Shown here: piece after piece, positions 52,604-61,112 of the stretch | How the letters are laid out: the number at the start of each line of letters is the position of its first letter | Position numbering within the stretch: position 1 is the first letter of the stretch | Assembly: GCA_002591745.1 (NCBI GenBank) | Contig: PDLQ01000019.1 | Location: 1-64,000 of the forward strand | DNA from: Lewinellaceae bacterium SD302 | Lineage (GTDB): Bacteria; Bacteroidota; Bacteroidia; Chitinophagales; Saprospiraceae | Direction of reading: 5' to 3' | DNA length: 64,000 nucleotides | The notes under the pieces: generated by a model | What the model was told of the DNA's origin: nothing | Database searches by the model: none | What the model saw: only the letters and a program-made list of their open reading frames with translations | Made by a program: the position numbers and the translations under genes

Positions 52604-53410
52604 CTACCATCTTTTCCCTAACTGCACCTGCATGAACAGGCTCAGCCGAAGATTACTGTTCGTGACCCCCGGCGTAAGGTCGCTTTCCACCATGATGTCG
52701 CTATCGCGGAAGAAGAAATCACCTTGTACACCAACTTCCAACGACTTAGCCATTTCATCGTAAGCTCCAAAGCCAAAATGCACGGATGCACGGCCGTGGA
52801 TACCTGGAATCAGTTTGATTTCATCCAGTCCCTTACCCCAGGCGGAAGCGCCGAAAATGCTGAAACGATCCAGGAAAAGCGCCTCGGTTTCTTCGCTGTA
52901 GGCGATGTCACGGACGGTGGGATTGTCGGTTGTGCCAGTCTGTACTTCCAGGTAGTAAGGTTTAAGTAACCCGAGAGTGGGGCCAATTTCCCAGGAATAG
53001 CCCATGGCCACACCTCTCTGCTTTGCTTTTTCGGAGAGATAAACACGCTTACCGAAACCGACGCGCAGGGCGTACAACTGGTTTTGTTTTCCGTACACAA
53101 ATGGCCGGCTTACCTGATTAGTCGATAAAATGATACGCTCGAAATTAGTACGTTGCTCACGACTGTGCCGAATATCACCCAGGTAAACAGTAAAAAAGGA
53201 AGACTTGTTATATGCCTTCAATTTAGCTTTAGTAAAGCCCAGGAAAAGATTGCGTGGTGTGCCCAGGCCGAAGTTGAATGTCCACTCGTTGTCGTAGACG
53301 AATCCGGGACCATTGGCATCGTAAATATTGGCGTTGCCGGGCAGCCGCTTTTGAGCTCCGACGTTGGAGATAGCGAAAACAAACAACAAAAAGGCCAGTA
53401 AACTGCGCAT
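52604..53410 (-). CDS. Outer membrane beta-barrel protein, function unknown
   Basis: 268 aa with a signal peptide cut at NVGA|QKRLP. The rest is strand-rich (EWTFNFGLGTPRNLFLGFTKAK, SFFTVYLGDIRHSREQRTNF, YALRVGFGKRVYLSEKAKQRG, MGYSWEIGPTLGLLKPYYLEV, ASVHFGFGAYDE) and ends LRLSLFMQVQLGKRW, the aromatic last residue typical for outer membrane barrels. I recognise it as a conserved Bacteroidota type without a known function. Confidence 0.75.
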   Translation of the reverse strand: MRSLLAFLLFVFAISNVGAQKRLPGNANIYDANGPGFVYDNEWTFNFGLGTPRNLFLGFTKAKLKAYNKSSFFTVYLGDIRHSREQRTNFERIILSTNQVSRPFVYGKQNQLYALRVGFGKRVYLSEKAKQRGVAMGYSWEIGPTLGLLKPYYLEVQTGTTDNPTVRDIAYSEETEALFLDRFSIFGASAWGKGLDEIKLIPGIHGRASVHFGFGAYDEMAKSLEVGVQGDFFFRDSDIMVESDLTPGVTNSNLRLSLFMQVQLGKRW

Positions 53411-53490
53411 GGGCGGATATGTTAAGAGCTACAATCTACTAAATAAGCCGATAAGCCGCTTTATTGTTTAGGTAGCGCTGATGCGAACCC

Positions 53491-53498
53491 TATCTTTA
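53491..53498 (+). promoter_or_regulatory. -7 box abutting a start codon
   Basis: TATCTTTA, 4 nt before the ATG at 53503; TTGTTTA (53464-53470) lies about 20 nt upstream as a -33 candidate. Confidence 0.45.
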
Positions 53499-53502
53499 CG
53501 CA

Positions 53503-54855
53503 ATGTCGTCAACCAACGAAATCGCCATCCTGGCACCCCACCGGCATCCGCGGCTCCGCTACGTGTTGCGGCAACTCTCCGATTGGTGGGGCGTTAAACT
53601 GCGCCTGTTTACCGAGCGGGACAGCTACCTGGCCCAAACTTCCGAAGTTGGCCGTATCGCTTACGGGGTAGCGAGTAGTGATCTTGAGGAGGTCCATTTA
53701 TTCGCCGATGCCTTCATGCAGGGGGAGGATAGTGTCGTGGCTAACAAAGTAGCAATGCCCATGGAGAACACGGGGCGCACGCTCCCGAGTGGTCTGTTCC
53801 CCAACCCAACCGCCAGCGACTTCGACCCTTTCGCCGCCATTTTTTTCTGTCTCAGTCGTTTTGAGGAATATCAACCCTTCAAGGCCGATTCTCACGGGCG
53901 ATTTTCCGCAGCGGCCTCCCACGCCCACAGACATCAATACCTGACCAGGCCGGTAGTTAATCAGGTCGTAAATGATCTGGCACGGCGGCTGAATTCTCAT
54001 TTCCCCGATCTTGAGCTAAAACTACCGCCACCCAGTTTACAACTCACCTACGACGTAGACGTCCCCTACGCTTATCGCTACCGGGGCTGGCGGGGTATAG
54101 CGTCTGGGCTGCGGGATGCATTAACCGGCCACCCCGGCCGTAGTATCAAACGACTTCGAGCAGCCAATGGTAACACAAAAGTCGGTGATCCTTACGACAC
54201 TTTCGACTGGCTGGAAAAAATTCACCAGCGTCACGGCATCCGGGCCACCTACTTCTGGCTACTGGCTAACAAAAGGACCTCCCTGGACCCAAATCCAGAC
54301 CCCGATACTCCGGCCATCCAGCAACTGATTAGGCATCTGGACGGAAAAGCAGATACCGGCATCCATCCTTCCTATCGCAGCAGTGACGATACAGGACTCT
54401 TCACCAGCGAAAAGGAAAAGCTGGCCGGGATAGTCGGTCATTCGGTGGAAAAAAGCCGCCAACATTTCCTCCGTTTCCGATTGCCGGTCACCTACCGTGA
54501 AATTCTACGCGCTGGCCTCCGCCAGGATTACAGCATGGGATATGCCGATGCCAGCGGTTACCGTGCCGGCACCAATCTCCCCTTTTACTGGTACGACCTG
54601 GAAAGAGAAGAAGCTAGCTGGCTGAAAGTCCATCCGTTCGTCGCCATGGACGTCACCCTCGCCAAGTACCAAAAGCATGGCTACTTTGCCAGTCAAAAAA
54701 TTCTTCTCAAAATGGCCGAAGACATTCAGGAAGCCGGTGGTCCATTCACCCTTTTATGGCACAATAGCAGCTTCGCGCCCGAGTTTGGCTGGAAGGGCTG
54801 GGCGGAGATGTACGAGGGTTTAGTTGGTGAGTTGAATGCGCTTTTTAAGACATAA
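53503..54855 (+). CDS. Polysaccharide deacetylase-like protein
   Basis: 450 aa cytoplasmic-looking protein. The N-terminal ~180 residues match the DUF7033-type domain that precedes NodB-like deacetylase domains in Bacteroidota. The catalytic region begins with LTYDVDVPYAYRYRGW (TYDVD as the first metal motif), followed by GIRATYFWLLANKR, IGIHPS-type GIHPSYRS, and LLWHNSSF near the end. It may deacetylate a surface polysaccharide precursor. Two interspersed motif copies lie in it (ANKVAMP and GYFASQK). Confidence 0.82.
   Translation: MSSTNEIAILAPHRHPRLRYVLRQLSDWWGVKLRLFTERDSYLAQTSEVGRIAYGVASSDLEEVHLFADAFMQGEDSVVANKVAMPMENTGRTLPSGLFPNPTASDFDPFAAIFFCLSRFEEYQPFKADSHGRFSAAASHAHRHQYLTRPVVNQVVNDLARRLNSHFPDLELKLPPPSLQLTYDVDVPYAYRYRGWRGIASGLRDALTGHPGRSIKRLRAANGNTKVGDPYDTFDWLEKIHQRHGIRATYFWLLANKRTSLDPNPDPDTPAIQQLIRHLDGKADTGIHPSYRSSDDTGLFTSEKEKLAGIVGHSVEKSRQHFLRFRLPVTYREILRAGLRQDYSMGYADASGYRAGTNLPFYWYDLEREEASWLKVHPFVAMDVTLAKYQKHGYFASQKILLKMAEDIQEAGGPFTLLWHNSSFAPEFGWKGWAEMYEGLVGELNALFKT
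53736..53759 (+). repeat. Interspersed dyad motif, copy 16
   Basis: GTGGCTAACAAAGTAGCAAT then GCC in the deacetylase gene, sense, read as VANKVAMP. Confidence 0.85.
54676..54700 (-). repeat. Interspersed dyad motif, copy 17
   Basis: CATGGCTACTTTGCCAGTCA then AAAAA in the same gene, read as HGYFASQK. Confidence 0.75.
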
Positions 54856-54875
54856 GACCACTTGTTCGCTTCACT

Positions 54876-55034
54876 CACTGCGTAGGAAGGATGCCAGCTC
54901 TCTCGTGTGCGCTCGTAGGAATAGTTCCCAGCCACGCTCTTGGCGTAGCGAACGCGAGTGACCTGCCGCAAAGCGGCTGTGGGGATTATTCCTATTAGCG
55001 TACACGCAACAATGGGTTTCCTTCCTACGCAGTG
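54876..55034. terminator. Long inverted repeat after the deacetylase gene
   Basis: A perfect 15-bp repeat CACTGCGTAGGAAGG (54876-54890) / CCTTCCTACGCAGTG (55020-55034) encloses a second pair (CGCTCGTAGGAATA / TATTCCTATTAGCG). It could fold as a long hairpin; no gene is in the interval. Confidence 0.5.
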
Positions 55035-55115
55035 GCCAATGGCCACGAGCTATCTTGCGTCTTTTCAGTAGTGAACTAAAAGTAACGGTCACCTATTTAA
55101 TCTAAAACGAAAAAT

Positions 55116-55760
55116 ATGTCCATCGACACCGGCGACCTCCGCGTAGACTATCAACTCGGCGAACTCGTTGAAGGCCAGGCTTCTGATAATCCGTTCGAGC
55201 AATTCGAGCAGTGGTTTAAAACGGCTAAAGATTCGGACTGCCCGGAGCCCAACGCCATGATCGTGGCGACCGTACAGGCTGATGGTCGCCCCGCCGCCCG
55301 GGTTGTGCTGCTGAAAGAAGTGACGGAAAAAGGATTCATTTTCTACACCAACTACAACAGCCGCAAAGGCCAGGAACTGGATGAGAACCCCGTAGCGGCC
55401 CTGGTCTTCAACTGGCTGGAGTTACAGCGTCAAGTTCGCATCGAGGGGCGGGTAGAAAGAGTCAGCCCGGAAAAATCGACAGCCTACTATCAAAGTCGGC
55501 CGAAAGGGAGTCAGTTGGGTGCTTGGGCCAGTCCACAGAGCCAGGTTATCGAGAGTCGTGAAGTGTTGGAAAAGAATAAAGCCGCCTTGGAAGCGGAATT
55601 TGCGGACCAGGACAACCTCCCCCGCCCCGATCACTGGGGAGGCTATCTCGTCAAACCCGATCTGATCGAATTTTGGCAAGGAAGGAGCAGCCGTTTACAT
55701 GATCGTTTGTGCTATCGACTGATAGACGGGGAATGGACGAGGGAGCGGCTGGCACCTTGA
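55116..55760 (+). CDS. pdxH: Pyridoxamine 5'-phosphate oxidase
   Basis: 214 aa FMN flavoenzyme of the split-barrel fold. Typical segments: [16 protein letters not shown]-like start, [72 protein letters not shown], and the C-terminal [20 protein letters not shown] and WTRERLAP. It oxidises PNP or PMP to pyridoxal phosphate. Standard length, all conserved blocks present. Confidence 0.96.
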   Translation: MSIDTGDLRVDYQLGELVEGQASDNPFEQFEQWFKTAKDSDCPEPNAMIVATVQADGRPAARVVLLKEVTEKGFIFYTNYNSRKGQELDENPVAALVFNWLELQRQVRIEGRVERVSPEKSTAYYQSRPKGSQLGAWASPQSQVIESREVLEKNKAALEAEFADQDNLPRPDHWGGYLVKPDLIEFWQGRSSRLHDRLCYRLIDGEWTRERLAP

Positions 55761-55781
55761 GAAGTATGGTCAGTCTAGAGT

Positions 55782-55831
55782 CAGTCTAGAGTCGAGAGTG
55801 CCCGGGCTCACAAACTCTCGACTCTAGACTG
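55782..55831. terminator. 17-bp inverted repeat after pdxH
   Basis: CAGTCTAGAGTCGAGAG (55782-55798) pairs perfectly with CTCTCGACTCTAGACTG (55815-55831). The arms and flanks are made of repeated GTCTAGA/GACTGACT words. It separates convergent pdxH and pdeM. Confidence 0.65.
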
Positions 55832-55863
55832 ACTGACTCCTGACTAACTGCACTCTCGACTGC

Positions 55864-56517
55864 CTACCGACTCACTGCCACCACCTCTCCTTCCGCCAAT
55901 ACAAATACCCGATCGCCTTCGCGAACCGTCACCTCGGCGCAACCCGTAAATTCTCCGAACGCGGGTAAGATGGCTTGTTCCACTCCGAAGTAGAAGCAGG
56001 GTAATTTCAGCTGATTGCGGCGGCCGTTATTGAGGGTTACACAGGGGTGCAAGTGACCGGAAAAATTGTAAAGATCCGGATTAACCTCCTCCGCTTTCTG
56101 CGGATAATGAGAGAAAGAAAAAGGTGGACTAACAAAGTAGCAAGGGTGGATTTTAAGGGAAGAATCCCGGTAATCCTGGTCGGGTAGAATGTCGTGATTA
56201 CCTGGGACCAGCTCAAAACTGACCGTTGGTCGTTCGGTCATGAAATTTTTGAATAGCGGCCAGACATGGTTGTAATCGCTGTGGAAAAGATCGCCGAGTA
56301 GCAAGACCGTTTCAGGTTGAAAATCCTGTAGCATTTTATCCAGCCGCTGAAAATTGCCACTCGTAACGGCAAGGGGTACCGGGATACCGGCTTTACGAAA
56401 ATGAGCTCCTTTCCCAAGGTGAAGGTCGGCAACTAACAAAGTTGACCTGGCTTCCCAAAAAATACCCTTTTCGGGGTGAAGCCACATTTTTTCGCCACGG
56501 ATAAACTGGTGTTCCAT
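55864..56517 (-). CDS. pdeM: Ligase-associated DNA damage response endonuclease PdeM
   Basis: 217 aa metallophosphoesterase. Metal motifs: LLVADLHLGKG (D, H), LLLGDLFHSD (GD), LVPGNHD (GNHD) and FSGHLHPCV (GHxH). This short form with LHLGKGAHFRKAGIPVP is the PdeM type that usually neighbours a DNA ligase/exonuclease/helicase set (LigD-Lhr-Exo); that set is not in the window, so this copy is separate. The interspersed motif falls between the GNHD and GHLHP motifs and is read as CYFVSP. Confidence 0.88.
   Translation of the reverse strand: MEHQFIRGEKMWLHPEKGIFWEARSTLLVADLHLGKGAHFRKAGIPVPLAVTSGNFQRLDKMLQDFQPETVLLLGDLFHSDYNHVWPLFKNFMTERPTVSFELVPGNHDILPDQDYRDSSLKIHPCYFVSPPFSFSHYPQKAEEVNPDLYNFSGHLHPCVTLNNGRRNQLKLPCFYFGVEQAILPAFGEFTGCAEVTVREGDRVFVLAEGEVVAVSR
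56124..56145 (+). repeat. Interspersed dyad motif, copy 18
   Basis: GTGGACTAACAAAGTAGCAA then GG, antisense in pdeM, read as CYFVSP. A degenerate copy AACTAACAAAGTTG is at 56431-56444 in the same gene. Confidence 0.85.
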
Positions 56518-56524
56518 CTAGGCG

Positions 56525-56532
56525 CAAAAGTA
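56525..56532 (-). promoter_or_regulatory. -7 box just upstream of pdeM
   Basis: TACTTTTG on the minus strand, 7 nt before the ATG at 56517; the leader would be a few nucleotides at most. Confidence 0.4.
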
Positions 56533-56686
56533 CGTCGCCAAACGCCATTGACCCCTAAAAAATGACCGTTTCGAAAGTGAGGTGTCTGGAATGATACAAT
56601 TGTTAAATTTATATCCGTTATTAAGGAAGCGGCTGAAACTGATTGTTCAAACCGCTTTCATTAGAACTATCTATTTATAATCTTGA

Positions 56687-57604
56687 ATGAACCGCATGGC
56701 TAAACTTCTTTGTCTCCTCTTTACTGTACTGATTTACTACTATTCAACCACGGATATCCAGGCCCAGGCTCCGGCACCGGTCGGGTACGACTTCGACCAT
56801 CCGACCTTACTGGCGAAGTTGCCCAAAAAACTGAAAGAAATTTCCGGCCTGAGTCTCAGCCCCCGGAATAATGAATTATTGGCCGTCCAAGACGAAGACG
56901 GACTCTTTTTCCGATTGGATATTCGCGACGGCCAATTGCTGGGATCCACGGAGTTCTGGAAGGACGGCGATTACGAAGGTATCGAAGCCGTGGGTGAAGA
57001 TATCTGGATAGTAAAGAGCACTGGCACGCTGTACAAAATTACCAACCCTGGTACCGGAGGGCAGGAAGTAACCAAATACAACGGATTCCTGAGCGAGGAG
57101 AACGACGTGGAAGGCCTTACTTACGACCGGGCCAACAACCGCCTCCTGCTTTCCTGCAAATCGCATTACGGTGGGTTTACCGAAACACGTTCGGTCTTTT
57201 CATTCGACCTCGCTACCCGTCAATTCAAAGGCAGACCCGTCTTTACCGTTGGTCGGGAGGCACTTAAGGATTATCTGATGCAGTGCCCCAAGAGTAGTCG
57301 CCACGAAAAAATTTTCGAGTTCGTAAGTGAAAAAAAGGATTTTAATCTGGGGCCTTCCGCCATTGGCATTCACCCGATAACGGGTAGAATTTTCATTGCC
57401 TCTTCGGCCGGCAAATTAATCCTGGTACTTACTCCTGACGGGAAGGTCGAGCACCTACGTCGCCTCGACAAAAAGATATTTCCTCAACCGGAAGGCCTTG
57501 CCTTTACCAGCGACGGTACGCTGTATATCAGTACCGAGGCCAGGGATGATGAGCCGGCCAAGATTTACAGACTACCCTATCAGCCGGGATTCAACGGACT
57601 ATAA
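56687..57604 (+). CDS. SdiA-regulated/YjiK-like exported beta-propeller
   Basis: 305 aa with a signal peptide cut at DIQA|QAPAP. It has a propeller repeat pattern: KKLKEISGLSLSPRNNELLAVQDEDGLFF, DYEGIEAVGEDIWIVKSTGTLY, NDVEGLTYDRANNRLLLSCK, GPSAIGIHPITGRIFIASSAGKLI and QPEGLAFTSDGTLYISTEA. These features fit the SdiA-regulated domain family, whose function is unknown. Likely periplasmic; an enzyme role is not apparent. Confidence 0.82.
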   Translation: MNRMAKLLCLLFTVLIYYYSTTDIQAQAPAPVGYDFDHPTLLAKLPKKLKEISGLSLSPRNNELLAVQDEDGLFFRLDIRDGQLLGSTEFWKDGDYEGIEAVGEDIWIVKSTGTLYKITNPGTGGQEVTKYNGFLSEENDVEGLTYDRANNRLLLSCKSHYGGFTETRSVFSFDLATRQFKGRPVFTVGREALKDYLMQCPKSSRHEKIFEFVSEKKDFNLGPSAIGIHPITGRIFIASSAGKLILVLTPDGKVEHLRRLDKKIFPQPEGLAFTSDGTLYISTEARDDEPAKIYRLPYQPGFNGL

Positions 57605-57612
57605 AATAGTGA

Positions 57613-57674
57613 GGACTGAAGAGTGGAAATCAGGCTGGTTACCAGCTACCATTCATTCCTTCATCCTTCAGTCC
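57613..57674 (+). terminator. Inverted repeat after the propeller gene
   Basis: GGACTGAA (57613-57620) faces TTCAGTCC (57667-57674) with an inner GCTGGT/ACCAGC pair (57634-57647). Confidence 0.45.
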
Positions 57675-57682
57675 TTGCTTAT

Positions 57683-57690
57683 TACCTTTG
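57683..57690 (+). promoter_or_regulatory. -7 box of the 57713 gene
   Basis: TACCTTTG, perfect match, 22 nt upstream of the ATG. Confidence 0.45.
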
Positions 57691-57712
57691 GCCGCCCAAA
57701 TAACCCCAACGA

Positions 57713-58477
57713 ATGAGTTTCCGTTTCGGCCTAGCTATTACTGCCCTGTTTATCCTTGGAACCGGGTGTTCAGACCAGCGCGATATTCGTGATTACTATT
57801 TCCCGGTTCGTGATTTGGACGAGGGGCTCGTTTATGCCTACACCCCCCAGAATAGTCCAGATACCAATACAGTCTATTGGTACGCCATCGGTCTAGATCA
57901 GGACACTGCCCTTTACCTCAACATTACCACTTACGATGAAAGGCTCAACCCTGCCACCCTGGTCAGTGAGGCTATAACCAATGAAGGAGTGGTCACTCGC
58001 CAAGTGCTTATTTACTCCACCGACTCCACCGGCCGCAGTGTTAAAACCCAGGCTGATATTTTATTTGACCAAAGCTTCCCTTTTTTCGTAGCCCGGAATT
58101 ATGAGGATGATCAGAACATTCAGGTCTATCAAATCGATTACAGTCCCGTTACCAGCCCCACAAGCCGTTATCGAATCACTTACAACCGCAGTTTCAGCAG
58201 AGATACCATTGCGATGATCGACGGACTGGAATATCCAGCCATTCGCCTGGAAATGACCGGAGAAACCAGCGTTCGTGATGCCGTGGAAGGAGATATCTCC
58301 CCCACCTTCCGGGGTTTCGAGATCTACGCTAAGGGTGTCGGCCTCGTAGAGAGTTACCGGAACTTCGATGGCTTCATTTTACACCAAAAACTGACTGATC
58401 GTTTTTCCATGGAAGAGCTTCAGCATAAAGCTAAACAGCTTTATGGGACGTCGTCCTCCGCCGGAGGTAGCGATTAA
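57713..58477 (+). CDS. Hypothetical lipoprotein
   Basis: 254 aa with a lipoprotein signal (FGLAITALFILGTGC). The mature part is beta-rich (DYYFPVRDLDEGLVYAYTPQN, NTVYWYAIGLDQDTALYLNIT, YRITYNRSFSRDTIAMIDGLEYPAIRLEMTG) and may be a small barrel or a LolA-like fold; no family was recognised. Its last 47 bp overlap the 3' end of the convergent EamA gene. Confidence 0.75.
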   Translation: MSFRFGLAITALFILGTGCSDQRDIRDYYFPVRDLDEGLVYAYTPQNSPDTNTVYWYAIGLDQDTALYLNITTYDERLNPATLVSEAITNEGVVTRQVLIYSTDSTGRSVKTQADILFDQSFPFFVARNYEDDQNIQVYQIDYSPVTSPTSRYRITYNRSFSRDTIAMIDGLEYPAIRLEMTGETSVRDAVEGDISPTFRGFEIYAKGVGLVESYRNFDGFILHQKLTDRFSMEELQHKAKQLYGTSSSAGGSD

Positions 58478-59330
58478 TACCGGCGTAACCGAATACCGCC
58501 AGCATAATGATGAGCGTGCCGAGGTAAAAGCTGGGCGTCAGTTCCTGAGCGTCATTCAGTAGAAAGTAGGCCAGGAAAATACCATAGACTGGCTCCAGGT
58601 TTATCGTCAGGTTAGTGGCGAAAGCCGATAATTTACGTAATGCCCGTAAGCTTAACACGTAAGTCAGGGTAGTACACAGTAAGGCCAGGGTCAATAGATA
58701 TACCCAGTCGATTTCCCGATCCGGCCAGAACGGTTCAGTACCGAAGAACGGCAGCAACAGGGCCAGAAAAACCGTTGCACCGCCCAATTCAACAAAGGTT
58801 ACGCGCAGAGCATCAGTATCCCCCATATAGCGCTTGTTCAGGTTGGTGAATAGTGCGGCCAGAAAGGCGGACACCAGTCCCACCATAATCCCTAAATTCA
58901 TGCTATCCGCGCTGCCATCCACGACCAACCAGATTCCCGGCAGAATGGCTACGCCTAGTAGTAATTCATACCAGCGAAACGGACTACGTACAATTAGTGG
59001 CTCCAAAAGACTACTGAATAGTGAGGTAGTAGCCATACAAATCAGCGCGATACTCGCATTCGCCAGTTTGATACTACCGTAGAAGGCCACCCAGTGCAAA
59101 CCGGTCAACAAGCCGATACCGACCAGAGTCAATAGCTTTCTCCACCCTACCTCACGGTACAGGCTTCCGATTCGGATGAAGGCCAGCAAGCTCATACTCG
59201 TCAGAAACACCCTCCACCAGACCAGCGTCAGGGCCGAAAGGTCAATCAGATCACCGAGGATGGCTGTAAAGCCCCACAGGAAAACGGCGAGGTGCAATTC
59301 CAGATAAGCGCGGGTGGTGGTGTATGCCAT
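58431..59330 (-). CDS. EamA/DMT-family membrane transporter
   Basis: 299 aa with about ten hydrophobic helices in two EamA repeats (LAVFLWGFTAILGDLIDLSAL; LLTGLHWVAFYGSIKLANASIALICMAT in the first; VYLLTLALLCTTLTYVLSLRALRKL and YGIFLAYFLLNDAQELTPSFYLGTLIIMLAVFGYAG in the second). Probably a drug/metabolite exporter of the inner membrane. Substrate unknown. A -7 box lies directly before the start. Confidence 0.9.
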   Translation of the reverse strand: MAYTTTRAYLELHLAVFLWGFTAILGDLIDLSALTLVWWRVFLTSMSLLAFIRIGSLYREVGWRKLLTLVGIGLLTGLHWVAFYGSIKLANASIALICMATTSLFSSLLEPLIVRSPFRWYELLLGVAILPGIWLVVDGSADSMNLGIMVGLVSAFLAALFTNLNKRYMGDTDALRVTFVELGGATVFLALLLPFFGTEPFWPDREIDWVYLLTLALLCTTLTYVLSLRALRKLSAFATNLTINLEPVYGIFLAYFLLNDAQELTPSFYLGTLIIMLAVFGYAGINRYLRRRTTSHKAV

Positions 59331-59334
59331 TGGG

Positions 59335-59342
59335 CAAATATA
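59335..59342 (-). promoter_or_regulatory. -7 box abutting the EamA start
   Basis: TATATTTG on the minus strand, 4 nt before the ATG at 59330. Predicted leaderless. Confidence 0.45.
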
Positions 59343-59453
59343 GACCTTCTAAAAATCTAGCCTAATAACAGCACGCAGACGGTGCCGACGAATAGTCAGG
59401 CTAAGGCAGTCCCACTGACGAGCGGACATTTTGCAAGCATCAATAGCCATACA

Positions 59454-60803
59454 TTACACCTTCACTACATTCAACCCATAGGTGTAAAGTAGTGCCTCTT
59501 CGTTCAGGGTCAGTGGTGGCGCAGCCCCGTCGTTTCGTTTCAGTAAAGTGCAACCGATGCTACATTCCAGGCAGCGGCTTCGGTCACAATAATATTTTTT
59601 CAGTTCCAACAGGGCCTGGGTATCGGCTGCATCGTGGGCTTTCATACCGTTGGCGGCCCATTTGGAGATCAGGTTGTTCTTTTCGGCCGGGACGGAGTTG
59701 AGCAAGTCGATAGCTTGTTCCCGGATGGATTCATCGTCACGGAGCTTGCCGTATAACTCCAGGAGCGGAGCAACGGTGTTGATCAGGATGGAATGAATCG
59801 TACTAATACCCAGCCGCTTGAAACTGCGTTTACTTTCCTGCCCAAAGCGATGGTGGTTACGCCAGTAGTTGCTCAATTCTACGTTGTACATATTTTCTAA
59901 TTCGCGCGTATTGGCGGCGGCCAGGGTCTTTCCAAACAATTGCCCCGAGGTAACAATCAGGCGAGCCAGTTGAGCAATGCGAATGGTTGGAAAATTAGCC
60001 GGACGAAGTCTCAGATAGCGCCAAACGGCCACCGGCAAAGGGCGAAGTTCATACTTAATTGCCAGCAATCGATATTCCCTTAGCAGCACTTGGGGGTAAT
60101 CCTCTTCACTATCTTCGGGTAACAAGCCGGATTGACCAAACAGCAGGGCTTCTACCTGAAGCTGACTGTGTTTGTGTCGCAGTAAAACCCGTAAGGGGAT
60201 CGACCGGGCCAGCATTTCCATCGCATCGGCATTGACTTTGCCCCCTAAACTGCGCGCGATAGACTGGTAGAAGACCTCTTCCCAGTCGCGGCGGCCGTCT
60301 TCCAACCGCTGCTCTAATTCGGCACTGCGTCGGGCCAGTCTCTCCCGTAAAAGACGATCCAGCCACTGCCGGCGAACCAGTTCGGAAACGGAGTCTAATT
60401 GAGTCTGACAGGGAATCCAGTACTCGTTATGCATCAAACGCCAGTAGTTGTTGATCAACCGGGCCGGCACCCGTCCTTTTAGCTCGAGACAGGGAATTTG
60501 TTCTCCATTGGCGCGGTAGACCGGGCGGTCTTCTTCGAGGACGACGTGTAGAATGACGTTATCATAAGCCGGATCCGACTGATGACCATGAGCGTACCAA
60601 TCCGAAGAACGGATGTGAATTTCCACGTGGCCCGCCCAGTTCATACCGTTAATTTTCAGGCGGGCACCGTTGAAATCGGGACCGGCGTTGGAATTGTGGA
60701 GTCCGAAATTGATAATTTCGATCTGCTCGTATGCTGTGGTTCTGAGCTGATGGAGGTCGAAGGCGGCGGTGCGCCAGAGAAAATGGAGAAAGTCTTCACG
60801 CAT
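59454..60803 (-). CDS. DUF2851 protein
   Basis: 449 aa, cytoplasmic. The N-terminus MREDFLHFLWRTAAFDLHQL and the block IINFGLHNSNAGPDFNGARLKINGMNWAGHVEIHIRSSDWYAHGHQSDPAYDNVILHVV are the DUF2851 signature, with conserved His and Asp residues that look like a nuclease-type active site (inference). The C-terminal CDRSRCLECSIGC is a likely metal site. The family is frequent in Bacteroidota; its function is unknown. Confidence 0.87.
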   Translation of the reverse strand: MREDFLHFLWRTAAFDLHQLRTTAYEQIEIINFGLHNSNAGPDFNGARLKINGMNWAGHVEIHIRSSDWYAHGHQSDPAYDNVILHVVLEEDRPVYRANGEQIPCLELKGRVPARLINNYWRLMHNEYWIPCQTQLDSVSELVRRQWLDRLLRERLARRSAELEQRLEDGRRDWEEVFYQSIARSLGGKVNADAMEMLARSIPLRVLLRHKHSQLQVEALLFGQSGLLPEDSEEDYPQVLLREYRLLAIKYELRPLPVAVWRYLRLRPANFPTIRIAQLARLIVTSGQLFGKTLAAANTRELENMYNVELSNYWRNHHRFGQESKRSFKRLGISTIHSILINTVAPLLELYGKLRDDESIREQAIDLLNSVPAEKNNLISKWAANGMKAHDAADTQALLELKKYYCDRSRCLECSIGCTLLKRNDGAAPPLTLNEEALLYTYGLNVVKV

Positions 60804-61033
60804 GGCGTAAATAGTTGTGGAATGGCCCTCGCTTTCTCACCCGATGGCCAGTAGATTGTTGTAATTTCCTTTGTTGGGGCTAAGTTAAAATATTTTTCCA
60901 ATAAAACACATTTTGTTTTAATTATTTTCAACAAGACATCTGCCCGAATACCCCGTAGCAGATGCCACAGCCACCCTCAATTAGGTCGGATCAACTACTG
61001 AGGGATGAGTTTAAGCGAGCTGAACTTCACCGA

Positions 61034-61056
61034 CACTGCTACTTTGCCAGCCAAAA
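61034..61056 (-). repeat. Interspersed dyad motif, copy 19
   Basis: CACTGCTACTTTGCCAGCCA then AAA, intergenic; its TTTG is the -33 candidate of the next gene. Confidence 0.8.
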
Positions 61057-61073
61057 TAAAGAATCTAAGTTTC
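61043..61073 (+). promoter_or_regulatory. Promoter of the aminopeptidase P gene
   Basis: TTTG (61043-61046, inside the interspersed motif), 19 nt, TAAGTTTC (61066-61073). Leader of about 35 nt to the ATG at 61113. Confidence 0.45.
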
Positions 61074-61112
61074 AACCCGTAGATTAGCCGTCCAATATCC
61101 AAACCTCTCCAC

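Larger units (their letters stand above)
60804..61112. other. Divergent intergenic region
   Basis: No gene. The part 60870-60945 is very AT-rich (TTAAAATATTTTTCCAATAA). Interspersed motif copy 19 (61034-61056) and the probable promoter of the aminopeptidase gene (61043-61073) lie in the right half. Confidence 0.5.
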
